From: Aristolochia californica
Lineage: Eukaryota; Streptophyta; Magnoliopsida; Piperales; Aristolochiaceae
Assembly (NCBI GenBank): GCA_029961685.1
Contig: JARWKL010000008.1
Span: 7,380,501 to 7,444,500 of the forward strand
DNA: 64,000 nucleotides
Reading direction: 5' to 3'
Of this stretch, positions 34,254 to 46,775 are shown one piece after another (position 1 is the first letter of the stretch; every line of letters begins with the position of its first letter). The notes below the pieces were generated by a model, which made no database searches, was not told where the DNA came from, and worked only from the letters and a program-made list of their open reading frames with translations. The position numbers and the translations under genes are program-made.

Positions 34254-34880
34254 ACTCTGTAAGTGAAACTGGATTTTCTTTCATTGGGAAAGTGGCACAA
34301 AGAGCTTCAGTGCACTATGAAATTGGGGAGTGAAAGTGAATTACATAGGTAATTTATTTTCACTTGTTTTAGTAAAAAAACGAGTGAAAGTGAATTCACT
34401 TTATGAGACCAATGAATTCACTTTTACTCAACAATTTTTCTGGCTCCGGCTCTCCGTTCTCCCCTTACCTGTGCCTGATCTTCTCTACCGACTCTTGCAG
34501 TCCATTTGCCCGTCGTCGATCGCCTCTCATCATCGTGTTCATCCTTCCTTGGCTTCTCTTACTCTCTACTTCAACCAACTTCTTTCTCACCGTCTCTTTT
34601 TTCTCTATTTTCGCCAGTCGTCATCCTTATCGATTTCTCTCCCGATCTCTTGCTCTCGTTACCCCTCTCTCTAATCCTAATTTCTCTCATCTCATCCTGG
34701 TCAACCCCTATTTTTTAACCTTCAACCCTATATTTCTATCAATTTCCCATTCGAAAAGAGGAAACCCAGTCGAACAATGCCATGATGACAGACTCTTCAA
34801 TGATCGAAAAGTGAAAGAGAGAATATCAAAATGGGGAATCATGAGAGTGTGGGAAGAGGGACTTGGTCGAAAGGTTTAGA
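34254..34880 (+). repeat. Copy 1 of a GTGAAAGTGAATT / CT-rich repeat (inverted partner at 57360-58170)
   Basis: Starts with several GTGAAAGTGAATT motifs (34300-34430) and continues into a pyrimidine-rich stretch with blocks such as CTCTATTTTCGCCAG and CCTAATTTCTCTCATCTCAT. The reverse complement of 57360-58170 has the same blocks in the same order over about 600 bp. The ORFs in it (34330-34879) are compositional and not credible genes. It could be a long terminal inverted repeat of a large DNA transposon or one of two independent copies. Confidence 0.65.
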
Positions 34881-36267
34881 GAAATGAACACTTGTGAGTT
34901 GTGGGAGCAAGCAATTCTTTGTGGCACTTAATTGCAAGGTTGCTAGAGAGAACTTGTTGAGAGGCTTGTCACATGTATGGGGAAGCCCTATGAGAAGAGT
35001 CGAGAATGTAAGTTACTGGTAGATGCTATGATTTTATATTTTCTTGGAAAAAAAACCGTAAAAGATTCTGGGACTAGGCTTTCAGAATTTATAAAATCTT
35101 TTCCTTTGTAGGAATCATTTTAAGTATGGGCGTAACAAGGGGACACCATTATTTGTTGATTTATCTTTACAGAATTGCTAGAAGGATAAAGCAAACTCTA
35201 ATAGAAAGGAACGGTTCAGCCTGACTTTACATAAAAAAAATTGTAAAGAAAGGAAAAACTGAAATACCTATTATTATTTCATTTGAAAGGACTAAGAAAC
35301 ATTTCTTTTATGAAGTATATGCCATATTGTCTTTTAATGAATATCAAGAACAAAAGACTTTCAAATCATGTAATGCTTCCGTGACATAACTAACTCGTTA
35401 ACAAATCCCTAGTTTCCTACCATTTGGTTTCAGTCCATCTCTCTCTGTCTCACACTCTTTCTCTCCCACTCTTTCTTCATTCTTTACGAAACTTTGTATT
35501 TTATATATTTTATGATTGTTATTGTTACTATTATCGTTATTGTCATTATTGTCATCATTTTCTTCATGCTATTACTATTGTAATTTTGTCATTTGTGTTG
35601 ACAAACCTGAAAGTGGTCATTAATAAAATGGGAAGCAGGTATGGAAGAAAATGGGAATAGTAAGGAGAAATTGATTAAAGCTACCAAGAAGGGTGGTGTA
35701 GTCTTGGATCAATGGCTACTAAATCACATAAAATAGAACTATAATGTTTGATTCAATTGTACTATTTTTATGTTTTTTCCAGCAGCGGACGAGTAGGTTT
35801 AGATTACTACACCAAAGTGCTTTTTATTTTCTTGTGATATAGTTATTTGGATGACCTGGCTATGCTAGTGAATTAGGACAATACCCCATCTATATCAAAT
35901 TCAATTCATATTTGACTTCATCGGTGAATTATGTAGATTGAAGATCAGTGAAAAGATCGTTCTCAAATGTGTTTTATCTAAGTATGGAATCAAATCTAGT
36001 TCGGCTTTGCTAGTTGATAACTGAAACTTAAGCACTTCCTCTGTGGTCCTCATTTTTGACATATGCATGGTTTTTAACTCTCAAGATCAAAGGTTTCGAT
36101 TGGCTCCCAAGTTTGTTGGAGCTAATGTAATACACCTGCTTTTTCCTTCCATGTAATATATTTTTCTTCCAAGTAGTACAACAAAACAAGTTCCACCACT
36201 TTGCATTCTACAACCTTCTTGAGCAAAAATTCTACCACCTTGGTCGAGTCATTTTCCCTTTTAGTTT
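34881..36267. other. AT-rich DNA with simple repeats, no gene
   Basis: Contains a pyrimidine-rich stretch (about 35435-35490) and an ATT/GTT-type microsatellite-like stretch (about 35515-35580). The rest shows no recognisable feature. Ends with the target site AGTTT (36263-36267) of copia-2. Confidence 0.5.
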
Positions 36268-36659
36268 TGTTGCAAGATGGGCGCAAGCCCACAAATTCAA
36301 GGATAGTAAGCCCACACGTCTAACTGGTGGCTTATGGGTAAAATAGGATGTTTTTTTCATAAAAATGGCATATAAAGGTGTAAATACTTCTTCCTTTTAT
36401 GTCTATTCTTTTATAAAGTTGTCACCCTAAGGGCATTGTAAAGCTATAAATAAAGGCATTGGCTAAGAGGTAAATCATTGAAGCTCTCTCCTCCTTTCTC
36501 CCAAATTCGTCCAGCCTCCCTCCTTCACTTGGTCGGTGCACCTCTCCTTCTCCTTAATCCAAACTCTCCTTCGTTGGTTCATCTCTTCTCTATCTCTTCT
36601 TCTTCCTCTTCTTCTTCTTAGTTTATCTAAGTCCTCCACATGTGATCTTAAATTCTACA
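36268..36659 (+). repeat. copia-2 5' LTR
   Basis: 392 bp starting TGTTGCAAGATGG and ending AAATTCTACA; primer site follows directly. Confidence 0.93.
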
Positions 36660-37563
36660 TGGTATCAGAGCAATGAGTTTAGGATCCTACTTGATGAAGT
36701 ATATAAGCAAATATTTATGAAGTCTATCCAAGAATTTATTCATGAAAGAAGGAGTCCAGCCATGACGAGATAAGTCAATTCTGGTTATTATTTACATATT
36801 CTTCTTCTATTTGATGAATTCTTGATTTTTGGATTACATCAAGTCAAGATAATCTTCATATGAGAAGTTGTGAAGATTTATCCCTTGTGACTAAGAAGAT
36901 GTTATAAGCTTGATCTTCTTGTAGCTAAATTACAAGCTTGACCAATATAAGTTGCTACTAATGCCTTTTCAAGATTCATAACTTGATGATTTGCGTTTCA
37001 ATTACCTTTATGTAACTTGGATCAATTTTCTATGAGTTGGAATTCCAGAAAATGCTACTGTAAGTTCTCTCGCTTGACCCTGCTCATGGGGTCTTGTTAT
37101 TTTGTTGGATGACCATCATTTGGTTAAAATTCCAGCATCAACTTACCTCTATTATTTTGCTACTCTTTCCACTCTCACGAACTCCAATGATTGATTTTTT
37201 TAGATGGATTGTTCCCATGAGCTGAGAAGTTTTAAGCATCCTAACTTGCTTCTAAGACTCAAAGAAGATTGTGGGTCTTAAGTGTTTGTCCATGGTTCAT
37301 TTTGGAGTTTGGATTAAGGCATAAGGGTTTAAATCTATCCTCTCTCTCCTTTTTTTCTTTTTCTAAAAAGGATATAAGAGGAATTGATTGATGTCTGGAT
37401 CATGTCTTCATTTGACATAACCAAAAATATTTGACGATTTAGTGCTTGCTCTTGTTGAGAAAATTCTCTATCTCCCTTTGAAATTGCACAATTTGGTCCA
37501 CGGTTTCTTCAAATGGCATTAAGTGGATTTTTTTTAGACGCCCCTTGAAATTGATCTCAGCAA

Positions 37564-38520
37564 TTGATTTGCTTCATGATGGAGATTAGACATACAAGTA
37601 GTAACATACTCCGCCATACTACTACCCCATTGAGGGGAATCTCCAATTACCTTAGTTGGTCCCAATCGGTACGGCATGCTCTCATTACTCGTGACCTTCT
37701 CAGTTACTTAAACAAACCCTCTCCTCTGATTGATGAAGAAGATATCAACTACCTCAAGTGGGTTAAAAATGGTAACCTGGTTATCAGTTAGCTCATCCAT
37801 AGCATGGAAGAATATGTCGTTAACAATGTGGTCCACTTGGAAACAACCAAGGATATTTGGGACACATGTGATAAGCTATACTCTAGCACAACCTCCATGT
37901 AAAAATTATTTGATGTCTTACAAAATATGTTGAATACTAAACAAGGAGATAACATTCATGAATTCTTTGCCCGGTTTTCGGGGACTTCTTCAAGAATGGA
38001 AAATCACTTAACTGTATTCAACAGATATTTCAGTTCAAGAAAGGCAATGGGAGGCCTTGGCAGCAACCATTTTCTTGACAAATATCAAGCTCTACCTTGA
38101 GGTTGCTAAGACCCACCTTCTTAGCTCCTCCACTCTTCCATCCTTTGATGAAATGAGTGCCATGTTGCTATGGATCCCTGATCCATCTCCTGCTTACCCT
38201 ATTGATGCTCCATCGATTATGTACTCCGGCAATAGGGGTACATCATCCTCCGACCCATTCATGCACAAAGCCTCGCCTTTGCACTTACTATGGTGGTCAG
38301 AACTACCTTGTGGAAACCTGTTGGAAACTTCATGGTAAGCCTGATTTGACCACACCTAACCCAACTTCTGTTAATTTTGATTAATGGGAAGAAAAAGGCT
38401 GACTCCCAATCCGGAAAAATGACTCTCACTGCTGACTACTATGCCACACTTTAGAAGATGAAGTCTGTTATGGAATCTTCAGTTCCACCGTTTTCTACTA
38501 CTACTACCCCACCATTGCCT
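37564..38520 (+). pseudogene. copia-2 gag
   Basis: 37564-37791 begins with RGISNYLSWSQSVRHALITRDLLSYL, the N-terminal pattern of plant copia gag. It continues past a stop with DIWDTCDKLYSS and HEFFARFSG, and a frameshifted part reaches about 38450. No zinc knuckle is preserved. Confidence 0.8.
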
Positions 38521-38689
38521 TAGGTATGCTTTTTTCTTCTTCATCCTCTTCCTCTTGGATTATCGACTCTGGGACCTCCAACCATCTGTCAGGTAACAAA
38601 CACATGCTTCATTCCTTATCTCCAACTCTTTCCCATAAATTTTTTACTATTGCTAATGGTACCCAAACCAAGGCACTTCACAAGGGTTC

Positions 38690-39083
38690 TGTTAAGTTAT
38701 GGAGCCTAATTAACGCTTTACGCCGAGTTGGTCAGAATCTACGATATATTGATTGTTGTTTCATTAAGGGCATTTTGAGAATTTTACTCTTGTAATACAG
38801 TTGCCCTAACTTTCTCTTTAAATTGGGGGGCACCACTATTAGGGTTTTTATCATCACCGAGAAGGAGCTAGAGTTGTAGCCCGAGAGAGGTTAGAGAAAT
38901 CACCTGTAAATGTGTGTGATTTCTCTTGTAAACAATTTCATCTTTAGAGTGGATTATTGCAGCGGTGGTAGACATGATGTAGTCTCACCTTGAGGCGAAC
39001 CTGTATAAATCTTGTTGTGCATTTTCGTGCTTGCTTTTCTTTTCTTCTGTAATTATTATTATTGCTCTCGTTTAATTCCTAAG
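38690..39083 (+). repeat. copia-3 5' LTR
   Basis: 394 bp starting TGTTAAGTTATGG. Compared with the 3' LTR it lacks about 18 bp near its end (after CTCTCGTT), and its last bases read TAAG where the 3' LTR reads TAACA. Confidence 0.9.
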
Positions 39084-39099
39084 TGGTATCAGAGCTTTG

Positions 39100-39895
39100 G
39101 TTCGTGATTGAGAGAAATAGCTAGCAGATAAGGATCGACACTAGGGATCAACAAGTTTGATGGTATGGATTTTGCATTCTAGAGGATATCGAAGATTATT
39201 TGTACAGTAAAAAGCTTCATGCACCACTTATGGATATGAAACCAAAAGGTATGAAAGATGATGAGTGGAATCTCATCGATAGACAAGTGTTGGGAGTAGT
39301 CCATTTAACATTATTGAAGAGCGTTGCTCACAAAGTGGCATCAGAGAAAACCACAGCGGGATGATGAAGATTCTGTCTGACATGTATTAGAAACCTTCCA
39401 TAAATAATAAGGTACATTTCATGAAAAAACTCTTCAATTTAAAGATGACAGAAAATACACCAGTTGCATCGCATTTGAATGAGTTTAGCACCATTGTCAA
39501 TCAATTGATATCCGTTCAAATTAAATTTGATGATGAGGTTCATGCTTTAATTCTGTTGGCATCTTTGCCAAATTATTGGGAGACTATGAGGGCTGTAATC
39601 AACAACTCTATAGGCAATGGGAATTTGATCTTTGATGATATTTGGGATACCATTCTTGCGGAGGAAGTTCGTAGAAAGGACTCTAGAGAATCTTCGACAT
39701 TTTATTCTGCCCTAAGTGTTGATACTAGGGGTAGGAACTTCAAGAGGAATTCCAACAAGGGCAATGGTAGAGGGAAGTCAATGAATGAAAGAAGCAAGTC
39801 CAAATTCGGAAGGAATGTGGAGTGCTAGAATTGTGGTAAGTTTGGTTACATAAAGAATAACTGTAGAGCACCTATGAAGGATAAAAATAAAAGCG
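39100..39895 (+). pseudogene. copia-3 gag
   Basis: 39421-39828 encodes MKKLFNLKMTENTPVASHLNEF, LLASLPNYWETM and ILAEEVRRKDS, typical of Tnt1-like gag. The zinc knuckle follows after an in-frame TAG as CGKFGYIKNNC (39820-39870). The part upstream of 39421 is frameshifted. Confidence 0.85.
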
Positions 39896-41350
39896 ATGTT
39901 ACAAATGCGGTGACTGAAGAGGTACAAAATACTTTACTCTTGTGGGTTGATAGCCCTATTGACTCTTGGGTGTTAGATTCAAGAGTTTTTTTTCACATCA
40001 CCACACATAGTGAAATCATGGAGAATTATGTTGTTGGAAATTACGAGAAGGTGTATCTTGCTGATGGAGAACCTTTGGATATTGTCGGTATTAGTAATGT
40101 CAGTTTGAGGATGTCAAACGGGTCAGTGTGAAAAATTTACAAGGTGATACATGTACCAAAACTGATGCATAATCTGATCTCAATAGGGCAGCTTGATGAT
40201 GAAGGTCATAATGTGACTTTTAATGGTGCTGCCTAAAAAGTCACAAAGGGATCCATGGTTGTTGCACGAGGAGTTAAAACTGGAACTCTTTACATCACTT
40301 TCAGTTCCAGAGACACGGTTGCAGTTTCTAATACTATTACTAATTCTGACTTGTGGCATTATAGGCTCGGTCACATGAGTGAGAAGGGAATGAAAGTGCT
40401 TCAATCCAAAGGGAAGCTACTAGTGTTGAAAACTGTAAACAACAGTTTATGTGAAGGCTGTATTTTCAGCAAGCAAAAAAGGGTTAACTTTTCTAAGACC
40501 GAAAAGGAACAAAAGAAAACAAAATTGGAGTTGGTTCACATTGATATGTGGGGGCCTTTAGCTGTTACTTCCCTTGGTGGTTCTAACTAATATGTGACAT
40601 TTTATTGATGATGCAAGCAGAAAGGTATGGGTTTATTTCCTAAAAAAGAAATTTGATGTCTTTTATACCTTCAAGAGATGGAGAGTAATGGTTGAGAATG
40701 AGATAAATTTGAAGATGAAGTGTTTGTAGTCAAATAATGGGGGAGAATATATAGCTGATGATTTCAAGCGGTACTATGTTGATAATGGAATCAAGATGAA
40801 GAAGACCACTGGGAAAACCTCAATAGAATGGTGTAGTTGAGAGGATGAACATGACCTTGAGCGAGCATGTAAGGAGGATGAGGTTGCATGTTGGATTGCC
40901 AAAAATGTTATGGTCTGATGCTATTAGCACTGTTGCCTATTTGATCAACAGAGGTCCCTCAACACCATTGGATTGCAAAATATCAGAAGAGGTCTAGAGC
41001 AGCAAAGAGGTAAACCTTTCTTTCTCGAATGTTTTTGGTTGTGTTTTTTATATTCTCATATTGATTCTACTACTAGGAATAAACTTGATGCTAAGTCCAA
41101 GATATGTTTCTTTATTGGCTATGGTGGTACCAAGTTTGGTTATATCTTTTGGGATGACCAAAGTCGTAAGGTTATCAGAAGCAAAGACGTGATCTTCAAT
41201 GAAGGTGCATTATATAAAGACAGGTTGAGAACAGAGTCTAAGAGCACAAATGATGAAGCCAAGAAGTTTAAAGTGATTCAGTTAAGACATCTTCCAGCTA
41301 TTGAGATGGATAATATTGCTCAGGAAGACCAGGAGAACATACCCTAAAAA
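39896..41350 (+). pseudogene. copia-3 protease and integrase
   Basis: 39874-40131 includes SWVLDSRVFFHIT; the protease D-S-G or D-S-A motif is changed to D-S-R. 40255-40590 carries the integrase zinc-binding part: LWHYRLGHMSEKGM, then CEGCIFSKQKRVNF and ELVHIDMWGPL. The core downstream is decayed (a GVVERMN-like block near 40830-40850). 40973-41347 continues with CFFIGYGGTKFGYIFWD. Confidence 0.85.
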
Positions 41351-42960
41351 TTAAATTAGAACATTCCTGTGTTTGAACTCAGGAGTTCTGCCAGAACTAG
41401 CAAACCACCACAGAGGTGCTCCCCTACACTGAGTTATATTTTATTGACAAAGGTGAACCAGAGAGTTATGAGGAAGTTGTGCAAGTTGATGAATCAACCA
41501 AGGGGGAGCTGGCCATTAAAGACAAGATGGATTCACTATTATCCAATCAGACATGGTAGTTGATTGAGTTACCAAAAGGGAAGAAGACCTTGCAGAATAA
41601 ATAGGTGTACCAAAAAAAAGACAAACATGATGGCAGCAAGCGGTACAAGGGAATATTGGTGGTAAAAGGATTTCAACAAAAAGAAGGCATTGACTACACT
41701 GATATTTTCTCTCCAATCGTGAAATTGACTACTATTAGAACTGTGCTTGGACTAGTGACAAATGAAGAATTAAACTTAGATCAGTTGGATGTAAAAATAA
41801 CCTTTCTTCATGGTGATTTGGTGGAAGAAATTTACATGATGCAACCACAAGGTTTCAAAGCATTAGGAAAGGAGAAAATGGTGTGCAAACTTCAAAAAAG
41901 CTTGCTTGGTCTTAAATAAGCTCCAAAATAGTGGTATAAGAAGTTTGACACCTTTATGAGTAGTAATGGTTTCTTGAGGTGCTAGGCATATCATTGTTGT
42001 TATGTGAAGAAGCTTGATGACTCCTATATCATTCTACTGTTATATGTTGATGACATATTGATAGCAGGTGCTTGCAAACAAGAAATAGAAAAGTTGAAAA
42101 GGGAATTGTCCAAGGAGTTTGCAATGAAGGATTTGGGTGTTGCAAAATAAATCCTTGGGATGAGGATTACTAGGGACATTGATGTCTTAAAATTGTCATG
42201 AGAAGAATATGTGAAGAAGGTGTTGAGCGGATTCAACATGAATGATGCAAAAACAGTGAGTACTCCTTTCGCTAGTCACTTTAGGCTATCTAAGGAGCAG
42301 TCACCTTCTACAGAGCAAGAGCGAATGAACATGGCCAATGTGTCTCATGCTTCTGCTATTGGCAGTCTCATGTATGCCATGGTGTGCAGTAGACCAGACA
42401 TAGCTCATGTAGTAGGAGTTGTGAGCAGCTATATGAGTAATCCGGGTAAGCAACATTGGGCAGCTGTGAAGTGGATTCTCAGGTATTTGAGAGGCATTGC
42501 AGACTCAACCTTATATTTCAAAAAGTCAGACTTGAGATTACAAGTTTATGTAGATGTGACATGGTTGTAGGCATTGATGGCAAGAAGAGTACCACTGGAT
42601 ATGTAGACACATTGGGTTGTACAACAATTAGTTGGGTCTCTAAGTTGCAAAAGATAGTTGCTCTTTCCACTATTGAGGCAAAATATGTTGTCGTGACCAA
42701 AGCCAGCAATGAGATGGTATGGTTGTAGTCTTTCTGGGAAGAATTAGTTCTCAAATATGAGAAAAATGTGTTGTATTGTGATAGTTAGAGTGTATTCGTT
42801 TAGAAAATAATCATGTTTATCATGCCAAAATAAAGCACATACGGGTGCGTTATCACTTCATCAGATTGGCTATGGAGGTGGAGTCTTAGCACTTGAGAAG
42901 ATTCAAGGGAGTCAGAATCCAGCTGATATGTTGACAAAGACTGTTATGATCGAGAAACTG
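41351..42960 (+). pseudogene. copia-3 reverse transcriptase and RNase H
   Basis: 41605-41919 has KGFQQKEGIDYTDIFSPIVKLTTIRT and QLDVKITFLHGDLVEEIYM. LLLYVDDILIAG follows near 42030-42065 with the YVDD box intact. 42211-42570 holds the connection domain (GSLMYAMVCSRPDIAHVVGVVS) and the start of RNase H. 42456-42728 gives KKSTTGYVDTLGCTTISWVSKLQKIVALSTIEAKYV in another frame. Many breaks are TAA or TAG where CAA, CAG or TGG is expected. Confidence 0.88.
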
Positions 42961-43060
42961 AAGTTGTGTGCAACTTCAGTTGTATTTCTCTCTGAGGATT
43001 GAGAAGTTGTTGCCGCTACAAAGGAGATATTGATAATGGATTAGTCTCCAAGTGGGAGAT

Positions 43061-43475
43061 TGTTAAGTTGTGGAGGCTAATTAACGTTTTACACTGAGTT
43101 CGTCAGAATCCACAATATATTGATTATTATTTCATTAAGGGCATTTTAGGAATTTTACTCTTTTAATGCGGTTGCCTTACGTTTCTCTTTAAATTGGGTG
43201 GGGGGAGCCGCTATGAGGGTTTTATCATCACTGAGAAGGAGCTGGAGTGTAGCTCGAGAGAGGTTAGAAAAACCACCTATAAGTGTGTGCGATTTCTCTT
43301 GTAAACTATTTCATCTTTATAGTGGATTACTGCAGTGGCGAAATATAAGATGTAGTCTCACCTTGAGGTGAACTTGTATAAATCTTGTTGTGCTTTTTCG
43401 TGCTTGCTTTTATTTTCTTCCGCGATTATTATTATTGTTCTCGTTAGTTGGAATTAGGGTGTTTAATTCCTAACA
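43061..43475 (+). repeat. copia-3 3' LTR
   Basis: 415 bp starting TGTTAAGTTGTGG and ending CCTAACA, preceded by the PPT and followed by the GGTTC target duplication. Confidence 0.9.
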
Positions 43476-44499
43476 GGTTCCTCGTCTCTTACTTTTTCTA
43501 TCCCTCTTTAAGATGTTTTATTTGTCCCTCAATTTTCTTTATAGTTGCTTTCGGTTAGTCAAATAGCAAAAAAATTGAATTGCTTTGTAACTTTCTCACC
43601 CTCATCTTGTACATTTCAGGATCTAACTACGAAATGGGTGATTGGTGGCGGCCATGAAAAAGGGGGCTTGTAGTACTTCAATCTTCCTCTATTAGCTGCC
43701 CTATCATCCACTACATCCGAGGCACAATCGTCTTGGCCATACATCTATACCTTCCCTTCGTCATTTACTTCCTTCGTTAAAATCACTCTCTACTTTCTAT
43801 TGTGAGGTTTATCAATTGAGTAAACACCATAGAAATACATATTCTCCTCGCCTTACAACTACAAGTGTTGGTCATTTTGCTTTAGTACACTAATGTATGG
43901 GGACCTTTGTGTGTGTCTAATATTTTTCAAGTTATATACTTTGATACATTTGTTGATGATTTTACCCGAGTCACTTGGTTGTATCTCTTTAAAGAACAAT
44001 CTGAAATCTTTAATATCTTTAAAACCATTCATGCTATGGTATTAACTCAATTTGGAAAAAAAAATTCAAATCCTTAGGTCTAATAATGCTAAGGAGTACT
44101 TATCTAGTGAGTTTCATTCATTTTGTGAGGGTAATGGGTTTATCCATCAAACATCGTGTGCCTATACCCCTCAGCAAAATGGTGTTGTTGAAAGAAATAA
44201 TGGTCATCTTCTTGAAGTTGTTTGGGGTCTCCTCTACTCCATGAAGGTACCTTACTTTTATTGGCCTCATGCTATACTTACGGCCTATTTTCTTATCAAT
44301 AGGTTACCTTCATCTGTTCTTAGCCATAAAACTCCTTACTTTGTTTTATTTCATGGTAAAGATCCCTTTTATCTTCCTCTTAAGGTTTCATTTCACATCT
44401 CCACAAAAGAGTAAACTTGATCCTTGTTCTATGAGGTGTATTTTTTTAGGGTACTCTCGCACCTAGAAGGGGTATGACTGTTACAATCATAACCTTTGG

Positions 44500-46375
44500 A
44501 GGATGCTTGTATCTCGGGATGTGACCTTCTTTGAGGACACCTCCTTCTACTCCTCAAATGATGCTCCTCCACGGTTAACATTCCCTCCTACCACTCCTTG
44601 TCCACTTGTGCCCTTCAATGTTGATATTACTCAACCCTCTGAAGCACCAACCGCCACCTCACCTGTGGTATTTTTGAATCCACCCGAGGTAAGTCCTTCC
44701 CCTCCGATGTTTGGGCCAAAATTTGATACTCGACCTATTGATTTAAGAAAGGAACGCCGTTCCTATACTACTTCTCACCCTATCTCCAACTTGATGTCTC
44801 ACCATTGTTTGTCTTCCGATTGCTCTCAGCTCCTTGCATCTCTTTCTTCTACTTCTATTCTACACTCCTATCATGAGGCCCTGAAGCATCCAAGGTGGAA
44901 GGAAACTATGGATGAGGAAATGCATGCCTTATATGAGAATCGAACCTGGTACTTAGCATCGCTCCCAAAAGGAAAAAAAACTGGTTGGTTATAAATGGGT
45001 TTTTTTTCAGTTAAACATAACCCAGATGGGTCTGTTGCTTGCCTTAAAGCCCGCCTCATTAAGGATACACTCAATGTTATAGGGTGGATTATGAGGAGAC
45101 CTTCTCTCCTGTTGCCAAGTTAAATTCAGTATGTATCCTCTTATCTCTTGTTGATAACTCATCATGGCCCGTATATCAATTCGATGTAAAGAACGCCTTC
45201 TTAAATGGTGATATACATGAGGAAATTTATATGATTCAACCACCTGGTTACGTGGCTGAGGGGGGAGTCAGTATGCCAATTACAAAAATTCTTATATGGG
45301 CTTAAACAGTCCCCTAGGGCTTGATTTGATAAATTTAGCCAAGCGCTACTACGGTTTGGTTTTCATCAGTAATCAATAGATCATTCGATACACCGTCAAA
45401 GGAAAACTATTATTATTTTTTTATGTTGAAGACATTATCTTAACCGATGATGATGCACATACCATACAAGAAGTGAAAAACATGATATGTCAGGAATTCA
45501 AAACTAAAGATCTGGGAGTGCTTAAATATTTTTTAGGCATAGAAGTTCTTCAATCCAAATATGGGATAATATTGTCTCAACAAAAATATTTCTTGGATCT
45601 CCTCGAAGAAACATGAATGAAGGGGTGTTGACTAGTTGACACACCTATGGATACAAATGTAAAATTATGTGCAATGACTAGAGAAGATATTGATATTGGC
45701 AAATATCAAAGTCGTGTTGGCAAACTAATCTATCTCATGGTAACTAGACTAGACATACTATATGTTGTAAGCATGGAGAGTCAATTCATGCACAAACCAA
45801 AACTTACCCACTAGGAAGCCTTGGAGAGAATATTACGATACTTAAAAGGAGCTCCGGGAAGAGGAGTACTTTATAAAAAACATGTGCACTTCAACATAGA
45901 GGGTTTCTTAGATGTAGATTGGGTTGGATCACCTGAGGATAGGAAACCTACGTCTGGATATTGCACTCTTATTGGAGAGAACTTGGTTACATGAAAAAGT
46001 AAGAAGCAAAATGTGGTTGCAAGATCTTGCACCGAAGCATAATACAGAGTTATGGCCCACACAATTAGTGAACTCTTATGGATCAGGACCCTTCTTACCG
46101 AATTAGGATTTTATAAAGGTAGTCCCGTGGGTCTACATTGCGATAACCAAGCAACCATTCATATTACTTCAAATCTAGTCTTCAATGAAAAGACTAAACA
46201 CATTGAGGTGGATTGCCATTTTATACATGAGAAATTTCAAGTAGGTATAATCTCCCTAAAAAATGTTTCATCTTGAGAGCAAGTAGTAGATATCGTTACT
46301 AAATCTGTTACATCTAAAATCTTGTCCTTTATATGTGGCAAGTTGGGTATCTATGATATTTTTTCTCCTCCAGCT
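44500..46375 (+). pseudogene. copia-2 reverse transcriptase and RNase H
   Basis: 44503-44994 contains HPRWKETMDEEMHALYENRTW. RT fragments follow in shifting frames: QFDVKNAFLNGDIHEEIYM (45177-45235), LYGLKQSPRA near 45295-45320, an active-site box near 45420-45440 that reads YVED where YVDD is expected, and LKYFLGIEVLQSKYG near 45520-45560. RNase H pieces include HCDNQATIHITSNLVFNEKTKHIEVDCHFIHE (46137-46230). Many stops. Confidence 0.85.
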
Positions 46376-46385
46376 TGAGGGGGAG

Positions 46386-46775
46386 TGTTGGAAGATGGGC
46401 TCAAGCCCACAAGTTCAAGGCTAGTAAGCTCACACGTCTAAGTGGTGGCATATGGGTAAAATAGAATGTTTTTCATAAAGATGGCATAAATATGTAAATA
46501 CTTCTTCCTTTTATGTCTCTTCTTTTATAAAGTTGTAGCCCTAAGGGCATTGTAAAGCTATAGATAAAGGCATTGGCTAAGAGGCAGAGCATTGAAGCTC
46601 TCTCCTCTTTTCTCCAAAATTCGTCTAGCCTCCCTCCTTCACTTGGTTGGCGCACCTCTCCTTCCCCTTAATCTAAACTCTCTCCTTCGTTGGTTCATCT
46701 CTTCTCCATCTCTTGTTCTTCCTCTTTTTCTTCTTAGTTAATCTAAGTCCTCCACATGGGATCCTAAATTCCACA
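46386..46775 (+). repeat. copia-2 3' LTR
   Basis: 390 bp starting TGTTGGAAGATGG and ending AAATTCCACA, preceded by the PPT. Confidence 0.93.

Larger units (their letters stand above)
38690..43475 (+). mobile_element. copia-3, Ty1/copia element nested in copia-2
   Basis: LTRs at 38690-39083 and 43061-43475, primer site TGGTATCAGAGC at 39084-39095, PPT (CCAAGTGGGAGAT) at 43048-43060, and a perfect target duplication GGTTC at 38685-38689 and 43476-43480. It interrupts the copia-2 protease. The PPT form and gag/pol motifs resemble the Tnt1/Tork group of plant copia. It must have inserted after copia-2. Confidence 0.94.
38526..44480 (+). pseudogene. copia-2 protease and integrase, split by copia-3
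   Basis: 38526-38689 encodes WIIDSGTSNHLSGN with the protease D-S-G, then FFTIANGTQTKALHKG. The frame resumes after copia-3 at 43476 with a SIPLKDVLF-like stretch. The integrase core follows: FVDDFTRVTWLYLFKE near 43950-44000, ILRSNNAKEYLSSEF near 44070-44110 and YTPQQNGVVERNN near 44163-44200. Positions 38690-43475 belong to copia-3. Frameshifts are present; SDN reads SNN. Confidence 0.85.
36268..46775 (+). mobile_element. copia-2, Ty1/copia element containing nested copia-3
   Basis: LTRs at 36268-36659 and 46386-46775, primer site TGGTATCAGAGC at 36660-36671 abutting the LTR, PPT (GAGGGGGAG) just before 46386, and a perfect 5-bp target duplication AGTTT at 36263-36267 and 46776-46780. The body without copia-3 is about 5.7 kb. 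A leader of about 890 bp (36672-37563) precedes gag. LTRs differ at roughly 35 positions by eye (near 9 percent), so it is much older than copia-1. Confidence 0.94.

Noticed and set aside
34330..34879. ORFs of 114 and 158 codons
   Set aside because: They are serine/leucine-rich translations of a CT-rich repeat also found inverted at 57360-58170, with overlapping frames and no motif.
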